Shown here in pieces: positions 27,698 through 36,441 of a DNA stretch of 64,000 nucleotides (positions within the stretch are counted from its first letter, which is position 1; the number at the start of each line of letters is the position of its first letter). This DNA comes from Sphingomonadaceae bacterium (GTDB lineage Bacteria > Pseudomonadota > Alphaproteobacteria > Sphingomonadales > Sphingomonadaceae). The notes beneath the pieces were generated by a model. That model worked only from the letters and a program-made list of their open reading frames with translations, had not been told where the DNA came from and searched no databases. Where the stretch lies: assembly GCA_002863155.1 (NCBI GenBank), contig PKED01000146.1, positions 1-64,000 of the forward strand. The letters are read 5' to 3'. Made by a program: the position numbers and the translations under genes.

Positions 27698-30217
27698 TCA
27701 GCGCGCGCGCCGCGAGCATCGGAGCACCTGCCCGGTCGCTGGCGCGACGCGGATATCCGAGATCGCCAGCGACAAGCTGCCGCTCGTCTGCACGACGAAC
27801 GGCGTGTCGATCGCCCGCAGCCGGGCCGATGGCGCCAGGCAGCGCAGCGGGATCGAAACCGTCCGCCAATCCTTGGACCCACCCGCGAGCAGGGCGGTCG
27901 CATCGACCAGCAGGTCGCGGGTGGTCAGGCCGCCATTCCCCACCCCGATCCGGACCGTTCCGCTCGGTTTGGCCTGCACCTTCCAATCGATCACCAGCGC
28001 CTTGCCCGGATCCGACAGGTCGAGCGCGCGTGCGGCGGCGACGTCGACGCGGCCAAGCAGACCACCGCGCCAGCTGATCAGCCGCGCATCCTCCTGCCGG
28101 TTGCGATCGATGCCGCGCAGCGTGACGACGCCTGTCTTGCTGCGCCCGGCGTTGCTGCTGATGAAATCGGCCTTGCCGCCGCCTTCGCTGACGCGGGTAT
28201 ACCAGGCAGCCGGCAGGCCGGCCCGGCCCAGGATCACCAAGCGGTCGTCGGCGACCGTGCCGGCAGGTGCCTTTTCGGAAAGCACCCCGACCGTGACCCT
28301 GTCGGTGGTCGTCAAGCCATAGCCGAACGGAAACAGGGTCGCCGGATCGCCAGCAGCGCCGATCCTGGGCGGCATCGGGCCATTGGGCCAGCTGAAGGAA
28401 AGCTTGCCGCGAAATTCATGCGCCACGCTGCCATCGGGCTTGCGGAACAGCATGTCGGCCACGCCGCCGCCTTCGCTCCCCGGCAGGAAGGCGGCAACGA
28501 ACGCGTCGGCCTGGTTGAGTTCGGGGTTGATCCACATCGGCCGCCCCGACAGGAACACCGCGACCACCGGCACACCGGCCGCGCGCAGCCGCTGCATCGT
28601 CCGGTAGCTCTTGAAATCGTCATGATATTCGAGCGTTTCGATATCGCCCATGAATTCGGCATAGGGCTTTTCGCCGAACACCACGATCGCGACATCGGGC
28701 TTGGCGGTAAAGTTGCCGTCGGCGGACAGCCGCGCGGTGCCGCCTGCCGTTTTCACTGCCTCCGCAATCCCGCCGAAGATCGTCTGCGCATGCGGGAAAT
28801 CGGCATTCTTCAGGTCGCCGCCGCCTTGCCAGCTGATCGTCCACCCGCCCGATTGCATCGCAACATTGTCGGCGCCGTCGCCGGTGACGAGGACGTTCTG
28901 CGACGGCTTGAGCGGGAGCAGGTTGCCGTTGTTCTTGAGCAGCACCAGCGATTCACGCACAGCCCGCCGAGCAAGCGCCCGGTGCGCGGGGCTGGCGAGC
29001 AGATCGACCTTGCCCGCCAGCGGCCGCGACGACGGGCGTCCCTTGTCGAACACGCCCGCCGCGACTTTTACGCGCAGGATGCGGCGGACCGCTTCATCGA
29101 GCCGGGCCATGGTGATCGCGCCCGACTTGACCTGTTCGATCGTCGCTTCGATCAGCGGTTTCCAGCTGTCGGGCGCCATGAAGATGTCGAGCCCGGCGTT
29201 GAACGACGCCGCACAGCTGCCCACCGAACAGCCCGGCACCTGGCCGTGCCCATTCCAGTCGCCGACCACCAGCCCCTTGAAGCCCAGCCCGCCCCGCAGA
29301 TAACCGGTCAGCAGCGGCTTGTTGCCGTGCATCTTGATGCCGTTGACGCTCGAGAACGATGCCATCACCGTCTCGACTCCGCTCGCAATCGCAGGGCCAT
29401 AGCCGGCGGCGTGGACCTGGCGGAGTTCGGCATCGGTCGCGACCGTATCGCCCTGATCCTTGCCGCCGGTCCCGCCATCGCCCAGGAAGTGCTTGGCGGT
29501 CGCGATCACCTTGTCGGGCCCCAGAAAACCGGGCGTGCCGGGCGTGCCCTGCAGCCCTTCGACCATCGCGCCGGCCATCGCGGCGACGACGTCGGGGTTT
29601 TCCGAATAGCTTTCATAGGTGCGGCCCCAGCGCGGGTCGCGCACCACTGCCAGCGTCGGCGCGAAGGTCCAGTCGATTCCGGTCACCGCGATCTCGGTTG
29701 CGGTCGCCGCGCCGATTTCCTTTATCAGCGCGGGGTCGCGCGTGGCGCCGAGCCCGATATTGTGTGGAAACAGCGTCGCGCCGATGATGTTGTTGTGCCC
29801 GTGCAGCGCGTCAATTGCCCAGATTGGCGGAATCGGGCGGCGACCATCGGCCCGGGGCGCCATCGCCGCGTCCCAATTGGCGTCGGCGAGCGCGAGCCAG
29901 CGTTCGGGCGGCGCCTTCTCGTCATTGCCGGGGCCGCTATTGCCGCCGCTCAGATAGCTGCCGAAGCGATAGGTCGCCATGTCGGCCACCGAGAAGCTGG
30001 CCGTATCGGGCTGGACGATCTGCGCGATCTTCTGATCGAGCGACATCCCGGCCAGGATCGATTCGACGCGGGCATCGATTTCGCGCGTGTCGCGGGCGGC
30101 GGCGGGCTTGTCCTGGGCAACCGCACTCCCCGTGGGTGCCGCGCCCATGGCGGCGACGCTTGCCAGCAACAGGGCCGCGAGCGCGACTCGGCTATGGTTC
30201 ATTCCAGCGATACGCAT
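27698..30217 (-). CDS. Glycoside hydrolase family 3 exo-beta-glucosidase
   Basis: Exported beta-glucosidase or exo-1,3/1,4-glucanase (839 aa). The ATG at 30217 overlaps the GH16 stop by one base (TGATG) and opens a signal peptide ending near GSAVAQ; a second Met at 30202 is possible. The GH3 N-terminal barrel holds GMSLDQKIAQIVQPD, PIWAIDALHGHNN and KHFLGDGGT; the nucleophile is Asp320 in LVVGDWNGH. The C-terminal GH3 sandwich contains VVFGEKPYAEFMGD. A further beta-rich region from about residue 690 resembles the ExoP galactose-binding-like module. Together with GH16 it would complete breakdown of beta-1,3-glucan to glucose. Confidence 0.93.
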   Translation of the reverse strand: MRIAGMNHSRVALAALLLASVAAMGAAPTGSAVAQDKPAAARDTREIDARVESILAGMSLDQKIAQIVQPDTASFSVADMATYRFGSYLSGGNSGPGNDEKAPPERWLALADANWDAAMAPRADGRRPIPPIWAIDALHGHNNIIGATLFPHNIGLGATRDPALIKEIGAATATEIAVTGIDWTFAPTLAVVRDPRWGRTYESYSENPDVVAAMAGAMVEGLQGTPGTPGFLGPDKVIATAKHFLGDGGTGGKDQGDTVATDAELRQVHAAGYGPAIASGVETVMASFSSVNGIKMHGNKPLLTGYLRGGLGFKGLVVGDWNGHGQVPGCSVGSCAASFNAGLDIFMAPDSWKPLIEATIEQVKSGAITMARLDEAVRRILRVKVAAGVFDKGRPSSRPLAGKVDLLASPAHRALARRAVRESLVLLKNNGNLLPLKPSQNVLVTGDGADNVAMQSGGWTISWQGGGDLKNADFPHAQTIFGGIAEAVKTAGGTARLSADGNFTAKPDVAIVVFGEKPYAEFMGDIETLEYHDDFKSYRTMQRLRAAGVPVVAVFLSGRPMWINPELNQADAFVAAFLPGSEGGGVADMLFRKPDGSVAHEFRGKLSFSWPNGPMPPRIGAAGDPATLFPFGYGLTTTDRVTVGVLSEKAPAGTVADDRLVILGRAGLPAAWYTRVSEGGGKADFISSNAGRSKTGVVTLRGIDRNRQEDARLISWRGGLLGRVDVAAARALDLSDPGKALVIDWKVQAKPSGTVRIGVGNGGLTTRDLLVDATALLAGGSKDWRTVSIPLRCLAPSARLRAIDTPFVVQTSGSLSLAISDIRVAPATGQVLRCSRRAR

Positions 30218-31068
30218 CACGATTTCTTCTTCTGATAGACGCGGACATAATCGACCTCCATCCGCGCGGGCAGCGCGGCTGGATCGATCCCCTTGGCCCC
30301 GCCCCAATCGCCGCCGACGGCGATATTGAGCAGGATATGGAACGGGCCGTCGAACGGCCAGTCGGCGCGCTTCATGCTCGGCCGTTTGAACGAGAAAGCG
30401 CGTTCGTCGTCGACCCCCATCACGATCAGGTTCGGGGTCCAGCGCAGCTGATAGCGGTGCATCTCGGTGCACGCGGTGGGCACTTTCTTCGCCGCCGTTT
30501 TTTCGGTGTGCTCGATGAAATTGCCGTTCTTGGTGTGGGTGGAAAAATGGATGTTGCCCGGATCGAAGCCGACATGCTCCATGATGTCGATCTCGCCGCT
30601 GTCGGGCCACGGCGTTGCCTTGTCGTCGGCGAGCATCCAGATCGCGGGCCATGTGCCGCGACCGCAGGGCAGTTTGGCGCGCACTTCGACTGCGCCATAG
30701 GTCCAGCTCGCCTTGCCGAGCGTGCGCAGGCGGGCGGAGCTGTACGGCTGCTTGCCCCAGTCGGGGAATTTGGCGATCTCGGCGGCGTCGGCACGCGCCT
30801 CGATGATCAGGCTACCATTTTCGACCCGCGCATTCTCGCGGCGGCGGTCGCTGTAATATTGCCGCTCGTTGTTGAACCAGCCTTCCTTGTTGCGATCGAT
30901 GTCATAGGCCCATTTGCCGGTGTCGGGCAGCCCGTCGGTATCGAATTCGTCGGCCCAGACCAGTTCGTGATCGGAGGGGACGATCGGTTCGGCATAGGCG
31001 GTCGTGGCGGTGCCGGTCAGCGCCAGGGCCATCGTCAGGACAGTGGAGGTGGCGAGCGACTTGGTCAC
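30217..31068 (-). CDS. Glycoside hydrolase family 16 endo-beta-glucanase (laminarinase-like)
   Basis: Exported endo-beta-1,3(-1,4)-glucanase (283 aa). I chose the GTG at 31068 because AGGAG lies six bases upstream; an ATG at 31083 is less well placed. The signal peptide ends near TAYA at residue 26. The GH16 jelly roll shows LVWADEFDTDGLPDTGKWAY, AKLPCGRGTWPAIWML and the catalytic GEIDIMEH with nucleophile Glu159 and acid/base Glu164. PFHILLNIAVGGDWGG and the C-terminal MEVDYVRVYQKKKS are typical. It sits between the TonB receptor and GH3, as in laminarin-type utilisation loci. Confidence 0.95.
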   Translation of the reverse strand: MTKSLATSTVLTMALALTGTATTAYAEPIVPSDHELVWADEFDTDGLPDTGKWAYDIDRNKEGWFNNERQYYSDRRRENARVENGSLIIEARADAAEIAKFPDWGKQPYSSARLRTLGKASWTYGAVEVRAKLPCGRGTWPAIWMLADDKATPWPDSGEIDIMEHVGFDPGNIHFSTHTKNGNFIEHTEKTAAKKVPTACTEMHRYQLRWTPNLIVMGVDDERAFSFKRPSMKRADWPFDGPFHILLNIAVGGDWGGAKGIDPAALPARMEVDYVRVYQKKKS

Positions 31069-31113
31069 GGACAACTCCTGCATGCCGGTCGGCGCCGGCG
31101 GTTTGCAAAAGAC

Positions 31114-31142
31114 GGGGCCGTCCTCCGCCGGAGGACAGCCCC
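31114..31142 (-). terminator. Intercistronic hairpin after the TonB receptor gene
   Basis: On the minus-strand transcript, 9 bases after the receptor stop codon, a GC-rich stem forms: arms GGGGC and GTCCTCC pair with GGAGGAC and GCCCC around a GCC loop, with one C/A mismatch. The next bases toward GH16 are CGTCTTTTGC, a short T run. It could be a partial terminator that lowers GH expression relative to the receptor, or a stabilising 3' end. The hairpin is clear; its function is inferred. Confidence 0.65.
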
Positions 31143-31151
31143 AGGGGAGGG

Positions 31152-33989
31152 TCAGAAATTCACCCGGATCCTGCCGCCGATCAGGCGCGGATTGGTGAAG
31201 AAGCGCGTGTTGCTGAACTGGCTGACGAGGAGCCCGGCAGCAACCGTATTGTCGAACAGGTTGTTGACATAGGCTTCCACGCGCACTTCGCCGAACGTGT
31301 AGCCCGCCGCGATATTGACGAGATAGTAGGACGGGATGCGATCTTCGAGGAAGCCGCGCGGCGACGGCACGCGGATCTGGCCTGCGCGCGGATCGCCCTG
31401 CGGGAAGACCTCGCGGTTGAGGAAGGCGAAGTCCTGGCTGTTGAAGATCGTGGCGAAGCTCGACGACCGCCACGACACGCTGACCAGCCAGTCGAAGGTG
31501 CCGCCGAGGCGCCCGCCGACCGGGATCACCTGCGCCAGCGACGCGTTGATCTGGAAGCGCGGCGTATAGGGCAGGCGGTTGCCCTGGATCGGTCGCGCCA
31601 CCGAATCGAGCCCGTTGACGTCGGCCTGGAAGCGGAAATCCTGCACCGGATCGGCGTTCTTGACGCGCCCCTCAAGCCACAGGAAATCAGCGCCGAACTT
31701 GAACCGACCCGGCAGGATGATCGAGCCGCTGCCCTGAATGCCGTAAGTCTCGCTGTTCGCGGCATTGTAGGTGAAGGCGACAACCTGGTTCTGGTTGAAG
31801 CCGTTCGGCACCGTCTGGGGCCCGGTCACGTCGATCAACGTGCCGTCGGGACGCCGGATCTGGTTGATGATCGACTGGACGCCCAGCAGCGCGGTCAGCT
31901 GCTGGTCGCGATAGTCGTTGTAGAAACCCGACAGGTTCAAGATTGCCTTGCGCCCGAAGACGGTAAATTCGTTCTTGGTGCCAATTTCGAACAGGGTAAC
32001 CTCTTCGGGGCGGAAGAACGGCGCCGGACCCAGCGGCCCGAGATTGTCGTTGAAGCTCGCCGCCTTGTGCCCGCGCGAGACGAGGCCATAGACCAGATTG
32101 TCGTCGGTCAGGTCATATTCGACACGGGCCCGCCAATCGACGAAATTGGTATTGATGCGCGCGCCCTGGTTGTTGATCGTGTGGGCGACGAAATTATAGG
32201 TATATTGCCCGTCGGCGCGGCAGACATAATAGGTCGTCAGCGCCGAATTATAGCAGCCCGGACCCGCCGGGATGCCGAAATTGGGATCGGAAACCAGCGC
32301 CGGGTTGGCCTGCAGCGCGGCGATCGCCGGCCCGAACGCGATCGGGATGGTATCGCGTGCGCCGAACCTGCGAACCCCGTCGAGGAAGAAGGTCAGCTGT
32401 TCGCCGGACGAAATGATGTTGTCGTTGTTCAGATCGGGGTTGAAGATGGTTCGCTCGGTGTTGAACTGGAATCCTTCGGTGCCGAGCCGGAACGACCCGC
32501 AGCAATTGAAGTCGGCCGCGCCGCCGCCGAAAAACAGCCGCGAGATCACCCCGGTGCGCGACTTGCTGTCGTTGGTGTAGCGGACACCGGCCGTCAGCCG
32601 GAGCCGCTTGGTGAGCGAATAGGTCGCATCGCCATAAAAGGCATAAGCTTCGCTCTGGGTGCGGGTATTGAATTCCTGCCCCTGAAAGAACGCGTTATTG
32701 TCGGCGACCGAGCTCGAGAAGGTGCGCTGCCGTTCGTTGAAATAATTGCCGCCCAGCGAATATTTGAACGGTTCGGTATCGTTGAAGAACCGCAATTCGT
32801 GATAGTCGGAAAGCGAGAAGTTGCGAGCAATGCCTCGCGAGAAATTGTCGGCCCGCTCGCGACCTGCGGGGCCGTTGTAAAAGCCCTGCTCGAAACCCGC
32901 GACGCCGGGAATTCCTGTTTCAAAGCCGGGATAGGCAACGCCCGCCGGCCCGGCGCCATCGCCGCCGAAACGCAGGTCGCGGTGGCTGCCGATATACTGA
33001 ACGTTGAACAGGCCATCGGTCGTGTAGGTGATCTTGCCGCGGATGCCGCCGTGCTCGGTGTAATATTCCTCCCCAAGCGGTCCGGTCAGCACGTCGCGCG
33101 GATTGCGCACCGTATTCGCTGCGTTCAAGAATCCGTCGCCGAAACCCAGGAAGGTCGAAAAGTTCGAGCCGTTGAAACCGGTCGAATTCTGGAAATTATA
33201 ATCGCCCGCGATCAGGATGCTCAGCCGGTCGGTCGGCTGGAACAGCAGCTGCGCGCGGATGCCGCGATTTTCATCGGCATAGGGCGCGGTAACATTCGGG
33301 AACGCGCCGACATTGCGATAATAGGAGCCGTGCCGGTCGAAGCTGCCCGAAATGCGCAGCGCGACCTTGTCGCCGAACGGTACATTGATGACGCCGCGAA
33401 TGCTCTGCTGATCGAAATTGCCCCAGCTGCCTTCGAGCGTCGCGCGGAACTTGCCGAGTTCGGGCGCCCAAGAAATGAAATTGAGCGAGCCCGAAGAAGC
33501 GTTGCGACCACGCAGCGTGCCCTGCGGACCGAAGTTCACTTCGACCGACTTGAGATCGAAATAGGAATTGGCGAGGCCCTGGACGCGCGGCACATAGACG
33601 TCGTCGAAATGCGTCGCGACATTGGGGTCGCCGAGCTCGGTATTCTGGTTGGTGCCGATGCCGCGCAGCGCGATGTCGACGGCGCCACCGAAATTCTGAA
33701 CCCGCAGGCCGGGCAGCGCATCGTTCAGATTCTCGATATTGTTGATGCCGACTTTCAGCAGCGCGTCGGGCGACAGCACCGCCGCCGTACCGGCATAATT
33801 CTGGAGCGACTGTTCGCGCCGGTCGGCGGTGACGACGACGTCGACTGGGGTATCGTCCGATTTGGGCGTCTCGGCACCGGTCGCAACCGGGGTCTCGGGC
33901 GTCTCGGCGGGCTTGTCCTGCGCCAGTGCCGGCGTACCGAAACACAGGGCCGCTGCGCCGACGAGCAGCAAATGACGGTGCTTTTTCAT
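31152..33989 (-). CDS. TonB-dependent outer-membrane receptor
   Basis: Large outer-membrane receptor (945 aa) for glycan uptake. The ATG at 33989 (MKKHRHLLLVGAAALCFGTP) follows GGGGAG 8 bases away. The signal peptide ends near PALAQ; a Pro/Thr-rich stretch then leads to a TonB box VDVVVTA. The plug domain covers about 60-180 (ENLNDALPGLRVQNFGG and GPQGTLRGRNASSGSLNF). The rest is the 22-strand barrel, ending IRVNF with a terminal Phe. Its position above GH16 and GH3 suggests oligosaccharide import, though no SusD-like partner exists, as expected in Proteobacteria. It diverges from GH36. Confidence 0.95.
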   Translation of the reverse strand: MKKHRHLLLVGAAALCFGTPALAQDKPAETPETPVATGAETPKSDDTPVDVVVTADRREQSLQNYAGTAAVLSPDALLKVGINNIENLNDALPGLRVQNFGGAVDIALRGIGTNQNTELGDPNVATHFDDVYVPRVQGLANSYFDLKSVEVNFGPQGTLRGRNASSGSLNFISWAPELGKFRATLEGSWGNFDQQSIRGVINVPFGDKVALRISGSFDRHGSYYRNVGAFPNVTAPYADENRGIRAQLLFQPTDRLSILIAGDYNFQNSTGFNGSNFSTFLGFGDGFLNAANTVRNPRDVLTGPLGEEYYTEHGGIRGKITYTTDGLFNVQYIGSHRDLRFGGDGAGPAGVAYPGFETGIPGVAGFEQGFYNGPAGRERADNFSRGIARNFSLSDYHELRFFNDTEPFKYSLGGNYFNERQRTFSSSVADNNAFFQGQEFNTRTQSEAYAFYGDATYSLTKRLRLTAGVRYTNDSKSRTGVISRLFFGGGAADFNCCGSFRLGTEGFQFNTERTIFNPDLNNDNIISSGEQLTFFLDGVRRFGARDTIPIAFGPAIAALQANPALVSDPNFGIPAGPGCYNSALTTYYVCRADGQYTYNFVAHTINNQGARINTNFVDWRARVEYDLTDDNLVYGLVSRGHKAASFNDNLGPLGPAPFFRPEEVTLFEIGTKNEFTVFGRKAILNLSGFYNDYRDQQLTALLGVQSIINQIRRPDGTLIDVTGPQTVPNGFNQNQVVAFTYNAANSETYGIQGSGSIILPGRFKFGADFLWLEGRVKNADPVQDFRFQADVNGLDSVARPIQGNRLPYTPRFQINASLAQVIPVGGRLGGTFDWLVSVSWRSSSFATIFNSQDFAFLNREVFPQGDPRAGQIRVPSPRGFLEDRIPSYYLVNIAAGYTFGEVRVEAYVNNLFDNTVAAGLLVSQFSNTRFFTNPRLIGGRIRVNF

Positions 33990-34060
33990 GCAATCTCCCC
34001 CTGACGACGAATGTCCCGCGCTCGCTTCTTCGAGTCGCGTGGGAAACAACATGACGTATT

Positions 34061-34097
34061 TTGTGAAGGTTCACAATGAAAAAGTGAGCGTTCACAA
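34061..34097. promoter_or_regulatory. Tandem operator-like inverted repeats in divergent promoter
   Basis: The first element, TTGTGAAGGTTCACAA (34061-34076), has perfect 7-bp arms. The second, AAGTGAGCGTTCACAA (34082-34097), keeps GTGA and TCAC and matches the first at 12 of 16 positions. Their starts are 21 bp apart, two helical turns. They lie in the 217-bp space between the TonB receptor (minus) and GH36 (plus). The likely binder is the LacI regulator at 26504-27556, which is an inference. The four-base gap between TGTGA and TCACA is not the CRP spacing. Confidence 0.7.
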
Positions 34098-34206
34098 AAC
34101 GCGGCGTTCGGACTACGTTTGCGGTCGAACAACGATTGGGTCGGGCAAAATTCGTCCCGATCGACGGGGTTGTGACCGCGGTCGGCTTGGGCAGGAGGGG
34201 CAAGGG

Positions 34207-36408
34207 ATGATCGGGCTATCGAGGCGGCTAGGCACGGCGTTGCTCATCGCGATCGGGCTCGGCGTCGCGATGCCCGCGTCGGCGTCGATCCGCTTTGACG
34301 CGCAGGCCCGGATTTTCCGCCTCGATTCGCGCGACGTCAGCTACGCATTCGGCATCGGCGCGGACGGCAAGCTGCGCCCCGTCTATTGGGGGGGGCGGCG
34401 CGGCGACGACCAGCCATTCGCATTGCCCAAGGAACCGTCGGCGATCGATGTCGCATCGGCGCAGATGGCCCAGGAATATCCGGGCCAGGGCGGCGGGCTC
34501 GACCGCGAGGCAAGCCTGAAGGTCGCCTTTGCCGACGGCGGCCGCGATCTGGTGCTGCGCTATGTCGCGCACCGGATCGATGGCGATGCGCTGACGGTCG
34601 AGCTTGCCGATATCCGTGCGCCAGTTGCGGTCGCGCTGCATTACGCGATCGACGAGGCCACCGGGATCGTCACCCGTTCCGCTACCGTTACGAACGGCAC
34701 TCGCAATGCCTTGCGGATCGACCAGATGATGGCCGCAAGCTGGACGCTTCCTGCCGCCCAGGGCTATCGGATGCGATATCTGACCGGGCGCTGGACCGGC
34801 GAGTTCGCGCTGCGCACGCGCCCGGTCGACGGTGCCGCGACGGTGCTCGAAAGCCGCCACGGCAATACCGGGCATCAGTCGAGCCCCTGGGTCGCGATTA
34901 CCGACGATCCCGCGGCCGATGAGGAGCATGGCCGGGTCTGGACCGCGACGCTCGCCTGGAGCGGCAGCTGGCGGATCGTAACCGAGCAGGACGAGAGCGG
35001 CCAGGTGCGCGTGACCGGCGGCTTCAACCCCTATGATTTCGGCTATACGCTCCGCCCCGGCGAGCAGCTCATCTCGCCCGTTTTCTACGGCGGCTTCTCG
35101 CCTGCGGGCTTCGGGGAGGCCTCGCGGCGGCTGCATCGGTTCGAACGGGCGCATTTGCTCCCGCGGCCCGGTGGCAGGCTGCCGCTGCGCAAGGTGCTGT
35201 ACAACAGCTGGGAAGCGACGCTGTTCGACGTCAACGAGGCGGGGCAGATCGCGCTTGCGGATAAGGCGGCCGCCATCGGGGTCGAGCGGTTCGTCGTCGA
35301 CGATGGCTGGTTCGGCGCGCGCAAGGACGATCACGCCGGGCTGGGCGACTGGACCGTCAACCCGGTCAAGTTCCCGCGCGGGCTGAAGCCGCTGATCGAT
35401 CACGTCCACGGGCTGGGCATGGATTTCGGGCTGTGGGTCGAACCCGAAATGGTCAATGCCGACAGCGACCTGTACCGCGCGCATCCGGACTGGGTGATCG
35501 GCTTTCCCGGCCGTCCGCAGTCCGAGACGCGCAATCAGCTCGTGCTCAACCTCGCGCGGCGCGACGTGCGCGATTTCGTACTGGCGACGATGGATCGGCT
35601 GTTGCGCGACAACCGCATCGATTTCGTCAAATGGGACCATAACCGCAACTGGTCCGAACCCGGATGGGCGACGGTCGCCCCGCAGGACCAGCAACGGCTT
35701 TATGTCGATTATGTCCGTAACCTCTATTGGCTGCTGGCCGAATTGCGCCGCCGCCACCCGCGCGTCGAGTTTGAGGCGTGCGCGAGCGGGGGCGGGCGAG
35801 TCGATCTGGGGATCATGCCGTACAGCGATCAATTCTGGCCGTCGGACAATACCGATCCGGTCGACCGGCTGGCGATCCAGGATGGCTTCTCCCAGGCTTA
35901 TGCCCCCGCCGCGATGATGGCATGGGTGACGGGATCGCCCAGCTGGACCAACAACCGTGCCACGCCGCTGCGCTATCGCTTCCTGTCGGCGATGCAGGGC
36001 GGGCTCGGCATCGGCGACCGGCTCGATCGCTGGACGCCGGCGGAAACCGCGCTCGCCGCGCGAATGATCGCCGATTACAAAAGCATGCGCGAGACCGTGC
36101 AGCAGGGAGATCTCTATCGGCTGATTTCGCCGCAGGACGGGGCGGGGCGAAGTGCGACCCTGTCGGTCGCCGCCGATCGCCGTCAGGCGGTGCTGTTCGC
36201 GTTCAGCCATGCCAAGCCGCTTGCCATGCCGTTGCCTTTGCGCGGGCTCGATCCGGCCCGGCTGTATCGCGCCCGGATGGCCGGCGGCGATCCGCTGCCG
36301 CCGGGAGTACCGAACGAGGCCAGCGGCGCCGACTGGATGGCGCGCGGCGCGACAATCCCGCTCGCGGGCGATTATCAGGCGGCGGCGCTGATCCTGGAGG
36401 CGTCATGA
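34207..36408 (+). CDS. Glycoside hydrolase family 36 alpha-galactosidase
   Basis: Exported alpha-galactosidase (733 aa). The ATG at 34207 follows AGGGG-rich sequence and opens a signal peptide MIGLSRRLGTALLIAIGLGV ending near PASAS; extensions upstream cross the operator region. The N-terminal beta-supersandwich covers roughly 25-300, then the catalytic barrel: nucleophile Asp477 in VKWDHNRNW, acid/base Asp547 in WPSDNTDPVDRL, and ACASGGGRVDLGIM between them. GLWVEPEMVNADSDLYRAHP is also typical. It is divergent from the TonB receptor and shares the operator region. Confidence 0.93.
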   Translation: MIGLSRRLGTALLIAIGLGVAMPASASIRFDAQARIFRLDSRDVSYAFGIGADGKLRPVYWGGRRGDDQPFALPKEPSAIDVASAQMAQEYPGQGGGLDREASLKVAFADGGRDLVLRYVAHRIDGDALTVELADIRAPVAVALHYAIDEATGIVTRSATVTNGTRNALRIDQMMAASWTLPAAQGYRMRYLTGRWTGEFALRTRPVDGAATVLESRHGNTGHQSSPWVAITDDPAADEEHGRVWTATLAWSGSWRIVTEQDESGQVRVTGGFNPYDFGYTLRPGEQLISPVFYGGFSPAGFGEASRRLHRFERAHLLPRPGGRLPLRKVLYNSWEATLFDVNEAGQIALADKAAAIGVERFVVDDGWFGARKDDHAGLGDWTVNPVKFPRGLKPLIDHVHGLGMDFGLWVEPEMVNADSDLYRAHPDWVIGFPGRPQSETRNQLVLNLARRDVRDFVLATMDRLLRDNRIDFVKWDHNRNWSEPGWATVAPQDQQRLYVDYVRNLYWLLAELRRRHPRVEFEACASGGGRVDLGIMPYSDQFWPSDNTDPVDRLAIQDGFSQAYAPAAMMAWVTGSPSWTNNRATPLRYRFLSAMQGGLGIGDRLDRWTPAETALAARMIADYKSMRETVQQGDLYRLISPQDGAGRSATLSVAADRRQAVLFAFSHAKPLAMPLPLRGLDPARLYRARMAGGDPLPPGVPNEASGADWMARGATIPLAGDYQAAALILEAS

Positions 36409-36441
36409 ACGGCGCGGCCACAAATCGATTGAAGGACGGAA

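Noticed and set aside
27677..30235. Very long plus-strand open frame (852 codons) opposite the GH3 gene
   Set aside because: High-GC genes often leave the antisense frame open. The protein is His/Arg/Asp-rich with no recognisable domain, whereas the GH3 frame has a signal peptide and catalytic motifs.
32067..34004. Plus-strand frame of 645 codons opposite the TonB receptor
   Set aside because: Antisense shadow; repetitive Ile/Val/Gly/Arg composition without family motifs, and the receptor frame is unmistakable.
34228..36210. Minus-strand frame of 660 codons opposite GH36
   Set aside because: Antisense shadow of a well-supported alpha-galactosidase; no motif of its own.
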